Positions 34,303-43,048 of a DNA stretch of 60,358 nucleotides are shown in pieces. A program made the position numbers and the translations under genes. The notes beneath the pieces are model-generated. The model was not told where the DNA came from. It made no database searches and saw only the letters and a program-made list of their open reading frames with translations. Numbering within the stretch: position 1 is the stretch's first letter; each line of letters starts with the position of its first letter. Source of the stretch: Motilimonas pumila (GTDB lineage: Bacteria > Pseudomonadota > Gammaproteobacteria > Enterobacterales > CBDFNC01). The stretch covers positions 1 through 60,358 of the forward strand of contig NZ_QZCH01000024.1 of NCBI RefSeq assembly GCF_003596335.1, read 5' to 3'.

Positions 34303-35445
34303 CTACAAGAATTTCACCCAGCTATTTTTGTGACTGTGTTTATACCGAGAAAACGCCTTAGTGGGAAAATATAACAACGCAGCGAGCGGAATGGTAAACG
34401 CCCAAACTTGCCACACATAATCCACGCCAAATAACTCGCCTTGAGTTGAGCCAAACGTCACTTTTAAGATTTCATAACTGATTAACAAAACGTATAAATG
34501 CAGCACATAAAAGAACAAGGGCGCGCTGCCAAACGTTTTGAGAATGTCCGTTACGCGGTTATCTACGTGCTCCATTTTGCTTAAAAACACCATGGACAGG
34601 CCAATGGTCAGCAGCATAAAGTCTAATGACGGACCGTATTTGGTAAAGTTAAGAAATGACATCACAGAAGTGATAAAGCTGTCTTGCATTGACCAAGGCA
34701 GCGCTTCACCGTAAATGTTAAAGCCCCTTAAAACGGCCAACAATGCAAAGCACACTAAACCGAGTTTTAATAACTTACCTTGACGTTCACTTGGGACGAC
34801 ATTTTTCGCAAATAACGGCGCAAGGCAATAACCCAATACGATTAACCCTATCCATGGTAAAACAGGATATGACACTCTCACCGCCAACGGACCATCGCTG
34901 ATTAACATGCCTCTTTGATGTAGCATGGTCCACAAGCTATAACCCAGTTCACCCGGTTCGAAGCTAATCGGTACCAGCGCATCATGACCAAATACAATGA
35001 TAAAGCCAACCGCCATTAATACAGCGCGAGGTAAAAACAGTAAACCCGCGAGCACTATCATGCTCACGCCAATAGCCCACATCACCTGCAGATATAAAAT
35101 GTCATAACTGCCAAACCAGGAAAAATTGATCACGGTAACTTCAAGCAACAAAATAAACACACCGCGCTGCAATAAAAAGGTACTAGCAGCCTGTTTCGGT
35201 TGCGCCGATTTTTGACTATAAAGCCAAGCCGAGATCCCGGTGAGAAATACAAAAGTAGGCGCGCACCAGTGTGCCATTAGACGAGTAAAGAACAACGCCG
35301 GCTCGACCACGCTTAAGTCCATAGGGTCGCCGACCTGCTGATGGTAAAATATGCGTTCTCGCACATGATCCAACAACATTATCAGCATGACCATGCCCCG
35401 TAATACATCGATACTGATTATGCGTTTGTTCAACTGTTGTGCCAT
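34303..35445 (-). CDS. DUF1624/heparan-acetyltransferase-like membrane protein
   Basis: 380-aa inner-membrane protein with about ten hydrophobic segments. The start MAQQLNKRIISIDVLRGMVM (ATG 35445) and LLDHVRERIFYHQQ give the RxxSIDxxRGxxxxxMxxDH signature of the YeiB/DUF1624 and HGSNAT-like acyltransferase group, in which the His of the first loop takes the acetyl group. APTFVFLTGISAWLY and the C-terminal GSAPLFFYVLHLYV support this. Such proteins move acyl groups across the membrane onto glycans; the acceptor is unknown. A frame 23 codons longer is open but lacks a conserved start. Confidence 0.82.
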   Translation of the reverse strand: MAQQLNKRIISIDVLRGMVMLIMLLDHVRERIFYHQQVGDPMDLSVVEPALFFTRLMAHWCAPTFVFLTGISAWLYSQKSAQPKQAASTFLLQRGVFILLLEVTVINFSWFGSYDILYLQVMWAIGVSMIVLAGLLFLPRAVLMAVGFIIVFGHDALVPISFEPGELGYSLWTMLHQRGMLISDGPLAVRVSYPVLPWIGLIVLGYCLAPLFAKNVVPSERQGKLLKLGLVCFALLAVLRGFNIYGEALPWSMQDSFITSVMSFLNFTKYGPSLDFMLLTIGLSMVFLSKMEHVDNRVTDILKTFGSAPLFFYVLHLYVLLISYEILKVTFGSTQGELFGVDYVWQVWAFTIPLAALLYFPTKAFSRYKHSHKNSWVKFL

Positions 35446-36070
35446 AAAAATTAAAATCTCAAAACCAACAATTGTTACAGTATAACATTTCAAGTTTACC
35501 ACAAAAGCCAACATTACTGATTACTTGCCAAATATTTCTCAAAGATAAATGCGTACGCAACGCAGTAATAAAGTAAAACAAAATAACGTTTCAACAATGC
35601 CCCTAGGCAGTTTTATGGCAACGACTATGAATAGTCCAAAGGTTGAGCGAATTGTTATGCCTTCATCCTCTATCACCATCATAGGTTTGCTGTTAATACC
35701 GTGAAATGATTTTGCCACTCACGCCAACATATCGTGGTTTCAATGTGAAATTTGGGCAATCAATTATTGCCCGGCTAGCAAAATCAGACGCCGCAATATT
35801 TCTTGCCGATGTCACTGTTTGTAACGCGCGCCAACAAGCTTAATATTTCTTAATGACGGATTCATGTTCTACTTAAGCCTCTCTCGCAAGCGGTGTTCAC
35901 AGCAGAAGAGGTGCGCGATGACCTCACTTAAGTCGTGCGAATAAGACGCTGACCAACTGCATAATAAATAACCACCTATAATAGTTAAATCGATATTAAA
36001 AGCGTGTGTAAAACTGATCCTTGGGTATTAGTCGCGATGCTTGCTTATTACCCTGTGGAGATTTCAATCA
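35446..36070. other. 625-bp intergenic region
   Basis: Divergent region between the acyltransferase and norM. A 29-codon plus-strand frame at 35615-35704 (AGG site, ATG, product MATTMNSPKVERIVMPS then a hydrophobic tail SITIIGLLLIP) might be a tiny membrane peptide, but support is weak. No riboswitch or clear operator was recognised. Confidence 0.4.
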
Positions 36071-37423
36071 ATGGCTTACTTAAATCAAGTTAAACAGCTC
36101 GTTAAACTCACTTGGCCCATTTTATTTGCGCAAATAGCCATGACAGCAATGGGCTTTGTAGACACCGTTATGGCCGGTAATGTCAGCGCCACAGACATGG
36201 CCGCTGTTGCGGTAGGCTCAAGCTTTTGGGTGCCTTCTATTTTGCTATTACAGGGGCTAACAATGGCCTTAGTCCCCATCATCTCTTCGCTTAATGGCAG
36301 TAAAAACTTAACGCAAGTGCCTATTACCACCATTCAAGCCTTGTGGCTTACTGCATTTGTAGGCATCTTGTTGATGGTAGGTTTATATTTTAGTGCTCAC
36401 TTATACTACCAATTTGATATTGCTCCAGAATTAGCAGATTTAGCCAAAGGATACCTGCATGCGATTATCTGGGGCATGCCGGGCTTTGCCTTATATTTAA
36501 TATTACGCAATTATAGCGAAGGGCTATCTCGCACTATCCCCTCTATGGTAATCAGCTTTATGGGTTTGGCGGTTAATATTCCAGCCAACTATGTATTTAT
36601 TTTTGGTAAATTTGGCATGCCAGCGCTCGGAGGCGTCGGTTGTGGCGTGGCAACCGCTCTGGTCTATACCGCGATGGGCATCAGCATGCTGATTTACGTG
36701 CTTAAAGATCAACAGCTGAAACAGTTCCATCCTTTTCAACGCTTTATGCGGCCAAGTGCTAAACATATAAAACGATTATTTCATCTTGGCTTTCCCATTG
36801 CAGCGGCCACTTTTTTTGAAGTCAGTTTGTTTGCCATGGTGGCACTATTATTAGCCCCCTTGGGTGCCAGTGTCGTAGCCAGTCACCAGGTAGCCATGAA
36901 CGTCACCTCCATCATTTTTATGGTGCCGCTAAGCATTGGCATAGCCGTTACCATTAGAGTGGGCCATTGCATGGGTGAGCGCGATCCGCAGCAAGCAAAA
37001 CTGGCAGCCAATGCCGCCATTGGCTTTGGTTTAGTAGTAGCCGTGTTTACGGCGGCTTTTACCCTCATGCTGCGCCATGACATTGCGCAGTTTTACAGTC
37101 AAGATCAAAAGGTGATTAACCTGGCCGCAAACCTGCTGTTAATTGCGACCATCTATCAATTTTCAGACACGCTGCAAGTTGTTGCTGCTGGCATTTTGCG
37201 GGGTTATAAAGACACCAAAATCATTCTATACGTTACCTTGGTGGCGTTTTGGATGATTGGCTTTCCTATTGGTTATATAACCTCTCTGACTGATTGGATC
37301 ATCCCATCACTGGGAGCACAAGGTTTTTGGATAGGCTTTATTTCCGGACTCACCGCCGCCGCCATTTTGCTTTGTTTTAGACTGAAAAAGAGTTATGCAG
37401 AGAGCCTGTCCCATCCTGTTTAA
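36071..37423 (+). CDS. norM: MATE family multidrug exporter NorM
   Basis: 450-aa inner-membrane antiporter with twelve helices in two halves. The first half contains PILFAQIAMTAMGFVDTVMAG and ATDMAAVAVGSSFW, the second HLGFPIAAATFFEVSLFAMV and IRVGHCMGERDP; these blocks follow E. coli MdtK and Vibrio NorM almost residue by residue, and length (MdtK 457 aa) agrees. It exports cationic drugs and dyes in exchange for sodium ions or protons. Start chosen at ATG 36071, eleven bases after GGAG; a TTG ten codons earlier is unlikely. It is monocistronic; no marR- or tetR-type regulator is next to it. Confidence 0.93.
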   Translation: MAYLNQVKQLVKLTWPILFAQIAMTAMGFVDTVMAGNVSATDMAAVAVGSSFWVPSILLLQGLTMALVPIISSLNGSKNLTQVPITTIQALWLTAFVGILLMVGLYFSAHLYYQFDIAPELADLAKGYLHAIIWGMPGFALYLILRNYSEGLSRTIPSMVISFMGLAVNIPANYVFIFGKFGMPALGGVGCGVATALVYTAMGISMLIYVLKDQQLKQFHPFQRFMRPSAKHIKRLFHLGFPIAAATFFEVSLFAMVALLLAPLGASVVASHQVAMNVTSIIFMVPLSIGIAVTIRVGHCMGERDPQQAKLAANAAIGFGLVVAVFTAAFTLMLRHDIAQFYSQDQKVINLAANLLLIATIYQFSDTLQVVAAGILRGYKDTKIILYVTLVAFWMIGFPIGYITSLTDWIIPSLGAQGFWIGFISGLTAAAILLCFRLKKSYAESLSHPV

Positions 37424-37609
37424 TGGACTCTGTGATCCCTAGTGGCTTCGCTTAAGTGACTTAAAAAGAGATTGAACACAGGAGTTCGACCCTTCCCCAT
37501 TCACAACACATTTGTAAGGCGTTAACCGGAAAAATCAAATAAGTCCGGCGCTGATGGCCGGGCAATACTCAGTTAGGTTTGTTTAAGGCTAGCAATATTT
37601 TCCTAACCA

Positions 37610-37837
37610 TCATTTGATAGAATGGATTAGCTTGCCGTCTAGGTAGGTTTTTTCAACATGAATTTGGTGTACCTTGTATACATCATTTTTTAGCTGGTCT
37701 TCAATGTTGCGGTCAAGAATGATCACATCGGCTTTTTTGCCTACCGTTAAGCTGCCAATATCATCGCGTAACATCATATTTGCACCGCCTTGGGATAACC
37801 GTAATACACATTTCATAAAACCGTTTGGGGTATTGCA
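37610..37837 (-). pseudogene. Amidohydrolase gene remnant, 3' end
   Basis: Reads the C-terminal end of a YtcJ-like metal-dependent amidohydrolase: DDIGSLTVGKKADVIILDRN followed by VEKTYLDGKLIHS, the usual last beta-sandwich. The catalytic barrel is missing: an IS4-family element starts at 37838, and only a short piece of the same gene is seen beyond it (39016-39100). The pieces are in different frames and too close together in the family alignment, so internal sequence was lost too. Not functional. Confidence 0.8.
37829..37837. repeat. Target-site duplication, left copy
   Basis: GGTATTGCA directly outside the left terminal inverted repeat; an identical 9-mer lies at 39007-39015 outside the right one. 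Nine bases fits IS4-family insertion. Confidence 0.9.
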
Positions 37838-39006
37838 CTGAGGGATCACCTCATAACTTTCCCAATGCCCAACCATGCTTGCATAAACTTTGAGCAAGTA
37901 TGATTGCAGCTGCGAGCAAGTCTTCCCTCGTTATTGGGTAACTCGAATGCCGTAATACTTCCATACCTAAGCGTACTGTTGAGAGTACATTTCGATTTCT
38001 GACGGTGTTAGCTTGAAAGTGCTTATCCCAACCTTGTTTCTGTGCATGAACTCCAGCAAACCAAAGTGTCAGTTGAAGCATCAGGTGATGAGTAGCATGA
38101 TATCAAAGCGCTCTGGACTGCTCGTTCGGCTATGCCGTAGGCCTAGTCCGTAAGCAGGGCTTTTCAAATCTCGGAATGTTTCTTCTATCTGCATACGCTT
38201 TGAGTAGATCCTAATAAGTTGCTTTGGTGTGCGAGTTTCAACGGGTAAGTTAGTCGCCAGGACCCATGATTCTTTTGCTGACGCGGAGTAAATCTTAGGT
38301 GATGGGTGATGACAATTAGTCCGTGTCGAACGCTGATTCTTTCGGCCTTTAGGGCGAGATTTATACAATACAATTTGACATGAGATTGCATTGCTTTTAG
38401 TCAGCCTTTTATACCCTAACGTCTTTGAGCGGCTTGAGGCCGTACTATGTAATCTACTGACAGGGTTACAGTTTTCAGCGCCTAGGTCGGCTTTGAACAT
38501 TGCTCTGAAAGCGGACATGCTTTCTCATAAAGCGTAATCGAGCGGCCTTGTAGTGCGACTGAGGCTCGCAATACCATGAGCCGCTTTTGCTCACGTATAT
38601 CAGACCAATCAATCAGCACAATAGGCATTGAATTGCCTGAACAAATGAAGCTTGCGTGCCAACGATAAACCGCAAGTCGCTCTTTATGCAGATGATGATT
38701 TCCTAACAGTCGGTCGATTCGTTTGATGTTATGTTTTGTGCTGGCCTTCGTTGGCAGGTTACGACCAAGTTAGGTAAGGGTGAGCGTTTTACACTCCAGT
38801 AATGCATGGCAAGCCATGCGTTAAACTGTTAAGTCGTTTTAGGTGTAATGCAGGGCAGAATGGGTAAAGAGAATCGTGTAAAATATCGAGTTCGCACATC
38901 TTGTCGTCTGATTGTTGATTTTTGGCGAAACCATTTGATCATATGACAAGGTGTGCATCTACCTTAAATTTATGATTTTTATAAAAATCATTAGGGGATT
39001 CCTCAG
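37838..39006 (-). mobile_element. Decayed IS4-family insertion sequence, 1169 bp
   Basis: Both ends can be read. The left end CTGAGGGATCACCTCAT and the inverted right end CTGAGGAATCCCCTAAT agree at 14 of 17 positions, and a perfect 9-bp direct repeat flanks the element. The transposase inside is on the minus strand and carries a nonsense change, an internal deletion and a frameshift, so the element can no longer move by itself. It lies inside an amidohydrolase pseudogene. An intact relative would be expected to be roughly 150 bp longer, judging from the missing middle of the transposase. Confidence 0.88.
37851..38820 (-). pseudogene. IS4-family transposase, inactivated
   Basis: Pieces of one DDE transposase in successive frames. 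The N-terminal part (38770 down to about 38525) reads LGRNLPTKASTKHNIKRIDR and later VLIDWSD with the first catalytic Asp, preceded by an in-frame TAA at 38770-38772 where a Glu codon is expected. After LYEKACPLSEQCSK the reading jumps to ADLGAENC in another frame, which removes the usual VSDAGF segment with the second Asp. The part with the catalytic Glu, YSKRMQIEETFRDLKSPAYG, is intact, and a further frameshift near 38081 separates it from the C-terminal part WFAGVHAQKQGWDKHFQAN. The stop overlaps the terminal repeat. Confidence 0.87.
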
Positions 39007-39015
39007 GGTATTGCA
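39007..39015. repeat. Target-site duplication, right copy
   Basis: GGTATTGCA, identical to 37829-37837, directly outside the right terminal repeat of the IS4-family element. Confidence 0.9.
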
Positions 39016-39100
39016 TGCCACCGCAGGTTTGGCTTGTTTTCTAATACATATCCATAAACGGTATTATTTGAGTTAGTACCTATTCGAGTTTTAAATAGGT
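39016..39100 (-). pseudogene. Amidohydrolase gene remnant, internal piece
   Basis: On the minus strand this reads NNTVYGYVLENKPNLRW, which resembles the helix just before the RIEHAQ metal-site strand of YtcJ-like amidohydrolases. It lies directly beyond the right end of the IS4-family copy, and so is the other side of the same target gene. After removing the element and one target copy, this piece and the 3' piece join out of frame and lack about a hundred residues between them, so the gene was damaged before or independently of the insertion. Confidence 0.55.
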
Positions 39101-39546
39101 TTAAGGCGTGTGAATTTTTTGGCTGGGTTAAGTGACAGGCGTAGTCGCACATCATGCTTTATAAAGCGATGAGGCATGCTTGAAGAAAATGCTAATTGCG
39201 AATAAAAAGCCCTGAGTTTGCCAGCTGTATTGATGCCTGAATTCTGGAAAGTAATGCGAATGTGTAATGGCACTGTCTCAGTCGATGTTCAAAACGTTGA
39301 CACGTTTTTAGCCAATCTACTTACTGACAAGAACATTGCTTTAGTGTGTTGGCATCATTGCGCAGTATGTAAAGTGGCAATACCACTTGAAGGCGAAAGG
39401 CAATAAACCACGCTCAGTGCTATTAATAACACTGCGGGGATACGGGATCATTCAACGACGAGATTCTCTATCAATACAGCGCAATAACCCTCGGTGCTGG
39501 CGAATTTGGATCACTTTTCATTCACACACAGTGACAAAACCACGCT
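39101..39546. other. Non-coding or decayed stretch
   Basis: About 450 bases with short frames on both strands (60-90 codons) whose products have no recognisable pattern. Position between an IS-bearing pseudogene and the YdjM-like gene suggests decayed sequence. No terminal repeats or tRNA-like structures were seen. Confidence 0.4.
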
Positions 39547-40068
39547 TTATTTACACCGCTTTAGTGACTTATTGGGTTTTCGGTTACGCCATTGCACAAT
39601 GTAAAAAATGGCTGCACCGACTAAGCCTGTATATAGACAGATCTTATGTAAGCTAGCAACAGAAACCAAACCCAGCATTGGGTTATTTAATGAAATAGGA
39701 TAAAAAGGCTGAACATCAAAATGCATAATGCCATCAAGAATGACATGACTAAAACAACCGATAAATGCACTAATAAATGCAACTAACCAAGAAATCTCAA
39801 TTGGTTGCGATGCTTTCGATATTCTTAGAATGGTTAGGCCAAACTCTGAAAGATACTTACCTGATAAAGCGGAAACAACAGCGAGCAATGAGCCGCCAAT
39901 AAAGGTATGAGAGAATCCATGCAAGTGCCCGTGCCCTTGAATTAACACCCATAACGGTTGTAAATCCATTACTATTTGAGACCAGCCAAACACCATTAAG
40001 CTAAAGCTACCTTGGAGTAAGGCCTTTATTAAAATTCCTGTACCCATATGAAATGGAGTGAATGGCAT
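39547..40068 (-). CDS. YdjM-like membrane-bound metal-dependent hydrolase
   Basis: 173-aa inner-membrane protein with four or five hydrophobic segments and the histidine pattern of the YdjM/DUF457 group: HGHLHGFSHTFIGG at about 46-59 and FSHVILDGIMHFDVQPFYP at about 107-125, which place several His and Asp residues at the membrane face as metal ligands. ATG 40068 has a strong AAGGGA ribosome site. The E. coli homologue is LexA-controlled; I see no SOS box here. It is the only intact gene within the IS-rich region, so it may be a survivor of a former island. The last eight codons (NKSLKRCK) are basic. Confidence 0.78.
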   Translation of the reverse strand: MPFTPFHMGTGILIKALLQGSFSLMVFGWSQIVMDLQPLWVLIQGHGHLHGFSHTFIGGSLLAVVSALSGKYLSEFGLTILRISKASQPIEISWLVAFISAFIGCFSHVILDGIMHFDVQPFYPISLNNPMLGLVSVASLHKICLYTGLVGAAIFYIVQWRNRKPNKSLKRCK

Positions 40069-40126
40069 AATTTCCCTTCGTGAGCCTAACTGCTCATTGA
40101 GTAGATAGAAAATTGGTAACCTGAAG

Positions 40127-40528
40127 ACCCTGTAAATAATTCTGTGTAACTGTCGGGGTTACATGTATTCAGTAAGTCTGTCTTCGAACATAATCATAAA
40201 GCGGTTTAGAGCTTGTCGCCAGTTTCTAATCGGCATCGTCCACTTCTTGGAAGCATCTCGGATAGCCAGGTAGATCGCCTTTCTCGCTGATTCATCCGTT
40301 GGGAAGAGCTTGCGCTTCTTAATCGCTTTTCTAATAACGCTGTTGAGGGATTCAATGGCGTTAGTCGTGTAAATAGCTCGGCGAATATCCTCTGGGTAGT
40401 TAAACAGGGTGTTGAGGTTGTCCCAATGCGCTGTCCAAGAGTGGCTGATTGGTAGATTTTCTTTAGATCAGCCGTTACTGCTTTGTAGTCTTTTCAAGGG
40501 ACGTACTTGACCGAGTGACCTGGTCAAC
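40127..40528 (-). mobile_element. IS256-family remnant (3' part)
   Basis: Contains the last third of a mutator-type transposase and, beyond its stop, the sequence GACCCTGTAAATAATTCTG that is probably the right terminal repeat of the element. The other side is cut off exactly where the IS3-family copy begins (40529), so most of the 5' part is gone. Confidence 0.7.
40159..40528 (-). pseudogene. IS256-family transposase, truncated
   Basis: The C-terminal reading SWTAHWDNLNTLFNYPEDIR, then YTTNAIESLNSVIRKA with the catalytic Glu, and ASKKWTMPIRNWRQALNRFM up to TAA at 40159 is intact. Upstream, KDYKAVTADLKKIYQSA is in another frame, with the segment between the two lost, and its preceding Trp codon has become TGA near 40497. 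The first two catalytic Asp residues are absent. Not functional. Confidence 0.82.
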
Positions 40529-40555
40529 TGATTTCGGTCACCCTAGTTAAGTTCG

Positions 40556-41143
40556 TTAAGCTACTTCTGTTACCGGCTTATCCATACGTTCAAATTCATT
40601 AGGACTTTGATAATTGAGGTATGAATGCATACGCTGGCTGTTGTACCACATCGTGATGTAATTCAAGACATCCTGTTGAGCGCCATATCACGTTCGATAA
40701 TTGCGCCAATGAACTCGTTCTTGCTTCAAGCTGCCGAAGAAGCTTTCTGCTACGGCATTATCCCAACAACATCCTTTTTTGCTCATGCTACCGACAAACT
40801 TATGCAGCTTCAGTATTCGCCTATATTGATGGCTCGCATATTGAACGCCTTGATCTGAGTGTACTATCAAACCCGCTTTAGGTTTTCGTTGCCAGATAGC
40901 CATTGTTAGCGCATCGCAAACAAGCTTTGCTTTCATTCTGCGGCCCATACTCCAACCAACCACTTTACGGGAATAGAGGTCGATTACGACGGCTAAATAC
41001 AGCCATCCTTCAGCCGTCCATATGTAGGTAATATCTTGAACCCACGCTTGATTGGCGTATTGAACATCGAAATCCTGTTCAAGCTCATTTTCATATACAG
41101 GCTTGTTGTGGTCGCTGTTGGTTGTTGTTTTTATTTTGGGCAA
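40556..41143 (-). pseudogene. IS3-family orfB transposase, inactivated
   Basis: Carries the three catalytic regions of an rve-type DDE transposase: VQDITYIWTAEGWLYLAVV (first Asp), HSDQGVQYASHQY (second Asp) and DNAVAESFFGSLKQE (Glu). After WRNYRT a TGA at 40688-40690 stands where an Arg codon (CGA) would continue in frame to YGAQQDVLNYITMWYNSQRM and the natural stop at 40556. The N-terminal third of orfB, which carries the HTH_21 region, is missing, because the frame starts only just after the orfA stop with KIKTTTNSDH. So both a nonsense change and a deletion disable it. Confidence 0.85.
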
Positions 41144-41155
41144 TAAACGCGTATT

Positions 41156-41447
41156 TTACTTCGTTTCTTTGGCAAAGAAGACCGTCGCTTTTTTTAGTAT
41201 CTCACGCTCCATTTCTAAGCGCTTTACTTGTGCTTTGAGCTTGCGGATCTCTTCCTGCTCAGGTGTCAGCTTGCCATTGCCTCGAAATGCATGGCCATCA
41301 TCATTTTCTGCTTCTTTTATCCAGCGGCCGAGTAGCTGAGCTGTCCTCTAAATTTCTAGCGGCTTCAGCAATGCTGTAACTTTGCTCTCGTACCAGTGCA
41401 ATGGCATCAAGTTTGAATTCTTTTGAATAGGTTTTACGTGTTGTCAT
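41156..41447 (-). pseudogene. IS3-family orfA, frameshifted
   Basis: Begins MTTRKTYSKEFKLDAIALVR, the helix-turn-helix protein of IS3 elements, but shifts frame near 41335-41350, after which LLGRWIKEAENDDG and the leucine-zipper part EEIRKLKAQVKRLEMEREIL are read in another frame to the stop at 41156. The A7G slippery run for the programmed -1 shift into orfB is still present at 41189-41195 (as T7 on the plus strand). Confidence 0.85.
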
Positions 41448-41617
41448 CTCAATCTCCAGTTAAATTAATTACGTCTTAACTGGGTTAGTCGTATCAATTA
41501 AACCACGTCAATGTAAACAAACACTTTGTCATCCCCCAAAATGGCGAACCAACTAGGACATCTTTCGACGTTATCGGACGATAACTTATTGATTCAGAAT
41601 TATAATAGGCATAAAAA

Positions 41618-41639
41618 AAAGACGTCCTAGGACGTCTTT
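41618..41639 (-). terminator. Terminator of tRNA-Ser
   Basis: Perfect 22-base palindrome AAAGACGTCCTAGGACGTCTTT followed on the minus strand by further T residues (eight in all). It lies 12 bases beyond the tRNA 3' end. Confidence 0.9.
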
Positions 41640-41650
41640 CTTCAAGAATG

Positions 41651-41738
41651 TGGCGGTGAGGGAGGGATTCGAACCCTCGATACCTTGCGGTATACACACT
41701 TTCCAGGCGTGCTCCTTCGGCCACTCGGACACCTCACC
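41651..41738 (-). tRNA. tRNA-Ser (GGA)
   Basis: 88-base class II tRNA with encoded CCA. Acceptor stem GGTGAGG/CCTCACC, D-arm TCC...GGA, anticodon stem CACGC/GTGTG with loop CTGGAAA (anticodon GGA, reads UCC and UCU), long variable arm TATACC-GCAA-GGTAT, and T-arm GAGGG-TTCGAAT-CCCTC. All stems pair. A terminator follows directly. The IS-rich region lies on the 3' side of the gene, as is usual for elements that used a tRNA gene as landing site, though no duplicated 3' end was found. Confidence 0.97.
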
Positions 41739-41840
41739 TAATCTGATTGTGGTTTAGCTTATATTCCCACACTGTTGCTGTGGCGACGCGCTAAACGGAG
41801 CGCAAGAATATGAAAAACCGGGCTAGGCGTCAATAGCTTA

Positions 41841-41874
41841 GTGGCTTTTTTTGTTTGCTTGCTGAAAAAGCCAC
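41841..41874 (-). terminator. Hairpin downstream of glk
   Basis: 10-bp stem GTGGCTTTTT and AAAAAGCCAC with a 14-base loop, 64 bases past the glk stop. A/T-rich stem and T-rich loop; no separate U-tract. Confidence 0.5.
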
Positions 41875-41937
41875 CAACCTCGCCTCGTTTATAACCCTTT
41901 ATCACCCAAAAAAAGAGTGTTTGTGGTTATTAAGTGG

Positions 41938-42900
41938 TTATAAAGTACCGATTTCTTGTCGCAGATAAACGCCTGCGCCAAATAAGCCAGGATCATCATG
42001 GGTCACCACAAAAGTGGCGATGCCTGCGTTGTATTCGCTAAAACGGCCTTTGTATTCAAAGCCTTGACGAAAGGTCGATTGCTTAAAGTAATCGATAAAT
42101 CGTGGCACTATGCCCCCGGCAATGTATACGCCGCCTTCACAAGCCAGGTTTAATGCTAAATTACCGGCAAACGCGCCCAAGCTTTGGCAGAAAATGGCCA
42201 AGGTTTTCTCTGCCAGCGGGCAGCTTTTGTTTAAGCCTGCTTCACTGATTTGCGCCGGTGTGGTGAGGGTGACCTCTTGACCCGCCAATTCACACAAAGC
42301 GCTGTATATATTGTCAATGCCTTGACCCGACAATAAACGCTCAGACGATACATGCCCCATGCGTTTGCCTAATACATCCAGTACGGCTCTGGCGTCTTCA
42401 CCTACCGCAGGAAACGAGGTATGACCGCCCTCGCCGTCTAAGCTTATCCATTTATTGGATAAATGCACTAAATGACCTACGCCAAGGCCGGTTCCCGGAC
42501 CACAAATGCCAATGGCTTTATTGGCTTTAACGTCGCCGCCGCCAATTTGCACTTTTTCATCATCCGTTAAAAATGGCACAGCCAATGAAATCGCAGTGTA
42601 ATCATTAATGACGTATAAAGCGTCTAAGTTTAATTCTTGCTTGAGTTGCTGCTGAGAAAACGTCCAAGTGTGGTTGGTCATTTCAATTAAGTCTGTGTCA
42701 ACTGGGCACGCGATAGCAATACAGAACTGTTTTACTTCACCTTCTAAAGTGGCGAAATAAATCTTGGCAACATCGGCAATTGAACCATAATCGGCGCACA
42801 GGTACTTTTGAATATGGCGCATTTCTCCGCTGGCAGTATCAACACTGGCAAGGCGAATATTGGTGCCGCCGACGTCTGCAATCACGTAATGTTGTTTCAT
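41938..42900 (-). CDS. glk: Glucokinase
   Basis: 320-aa cytosolic enzyme that phosphorylates glucose with ATP. Start at ATG 42900 behind GGAG, giving MKQHYVIADVGGTNIRL with the phosphate-1 motif; a frame five codons longer is open but has no ribosome site. ICGPGTGLGVGHLV near 134-147 is the phosphate-2/sugar segment, EGGHTSFP near 160 the glucose-binding loop (His and Glu), and GGVYIAGGIVPR near 266 the adenosine motif, all as in E. coli Glk. Length agrees (321 aa). It is divergent from the DUF368 gene. No sugar transporter genes lie next to it. Confidence 0.94.
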   Translation of the reverse strand: MKQHYVIADVGGTNIRLASVDTASGEMRHIQKYLCADYGSIADVAKIYFATLEGEVKQFCIAIACPVDTDLIEMTNHTWTFSQQQLKQELNLDALYVINDYTAISLAVPFLTDDEKVQIGGGDVKANKAIGICGPGTGLGVGHLVHLSNKWISLDGEGGHTSFPAVGEDARAVLDVLGKRMGHVSSERLLSGQGIDNIYSALCELAGQEVTLTTPAQISEAGLNKSCPLAEKTLAIFCQSLGAFAGNLALNLACEGGVYIAGGIVPRFIDYFKQSTFRQGFEYKGRFSEYNAGIATFVVTHDDPGLFGAGVYLRQEIGTL

Positions 42901-43048
42901 TGTTTCTCCGAACACTGTGCTATTAATGGGCTAAATTGTTGGCCATTTTAATAAAAAAGACAATCACCACAATGATCTCGGCGCATTTAAACCCGCAATT
43001 TGGCTTTTTTTTCGGTTTTGGCGAACTTTTCTGCATAATACACCACTA

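Larger units (their letters stand above)
40529..41496 (-). mobile_element. IS3-family remnant
   Basis: Bounded by imperfect terminal repeats: the left end TGATTTCGGTCACCCTAGTT and, inverted, the right end TGATACGACTAACCCAGTTA, which align with two single-base gaps. Inside are orfA and orfB in the usual order on the minus strand, both broken. A clear target duplication was not found, so one flank may have been rearranged; the left neighbour is a truncated IS256 copy. Confidence 0.75.

Noticed and set aside
41494..41724. Minus-strand frame of 76 codons
   Set aside because: It overlaps tRNA-Ser and its terminator; the reading ARYRGFESLPHRH is the usual translation of a serine tRNA and not a protein.
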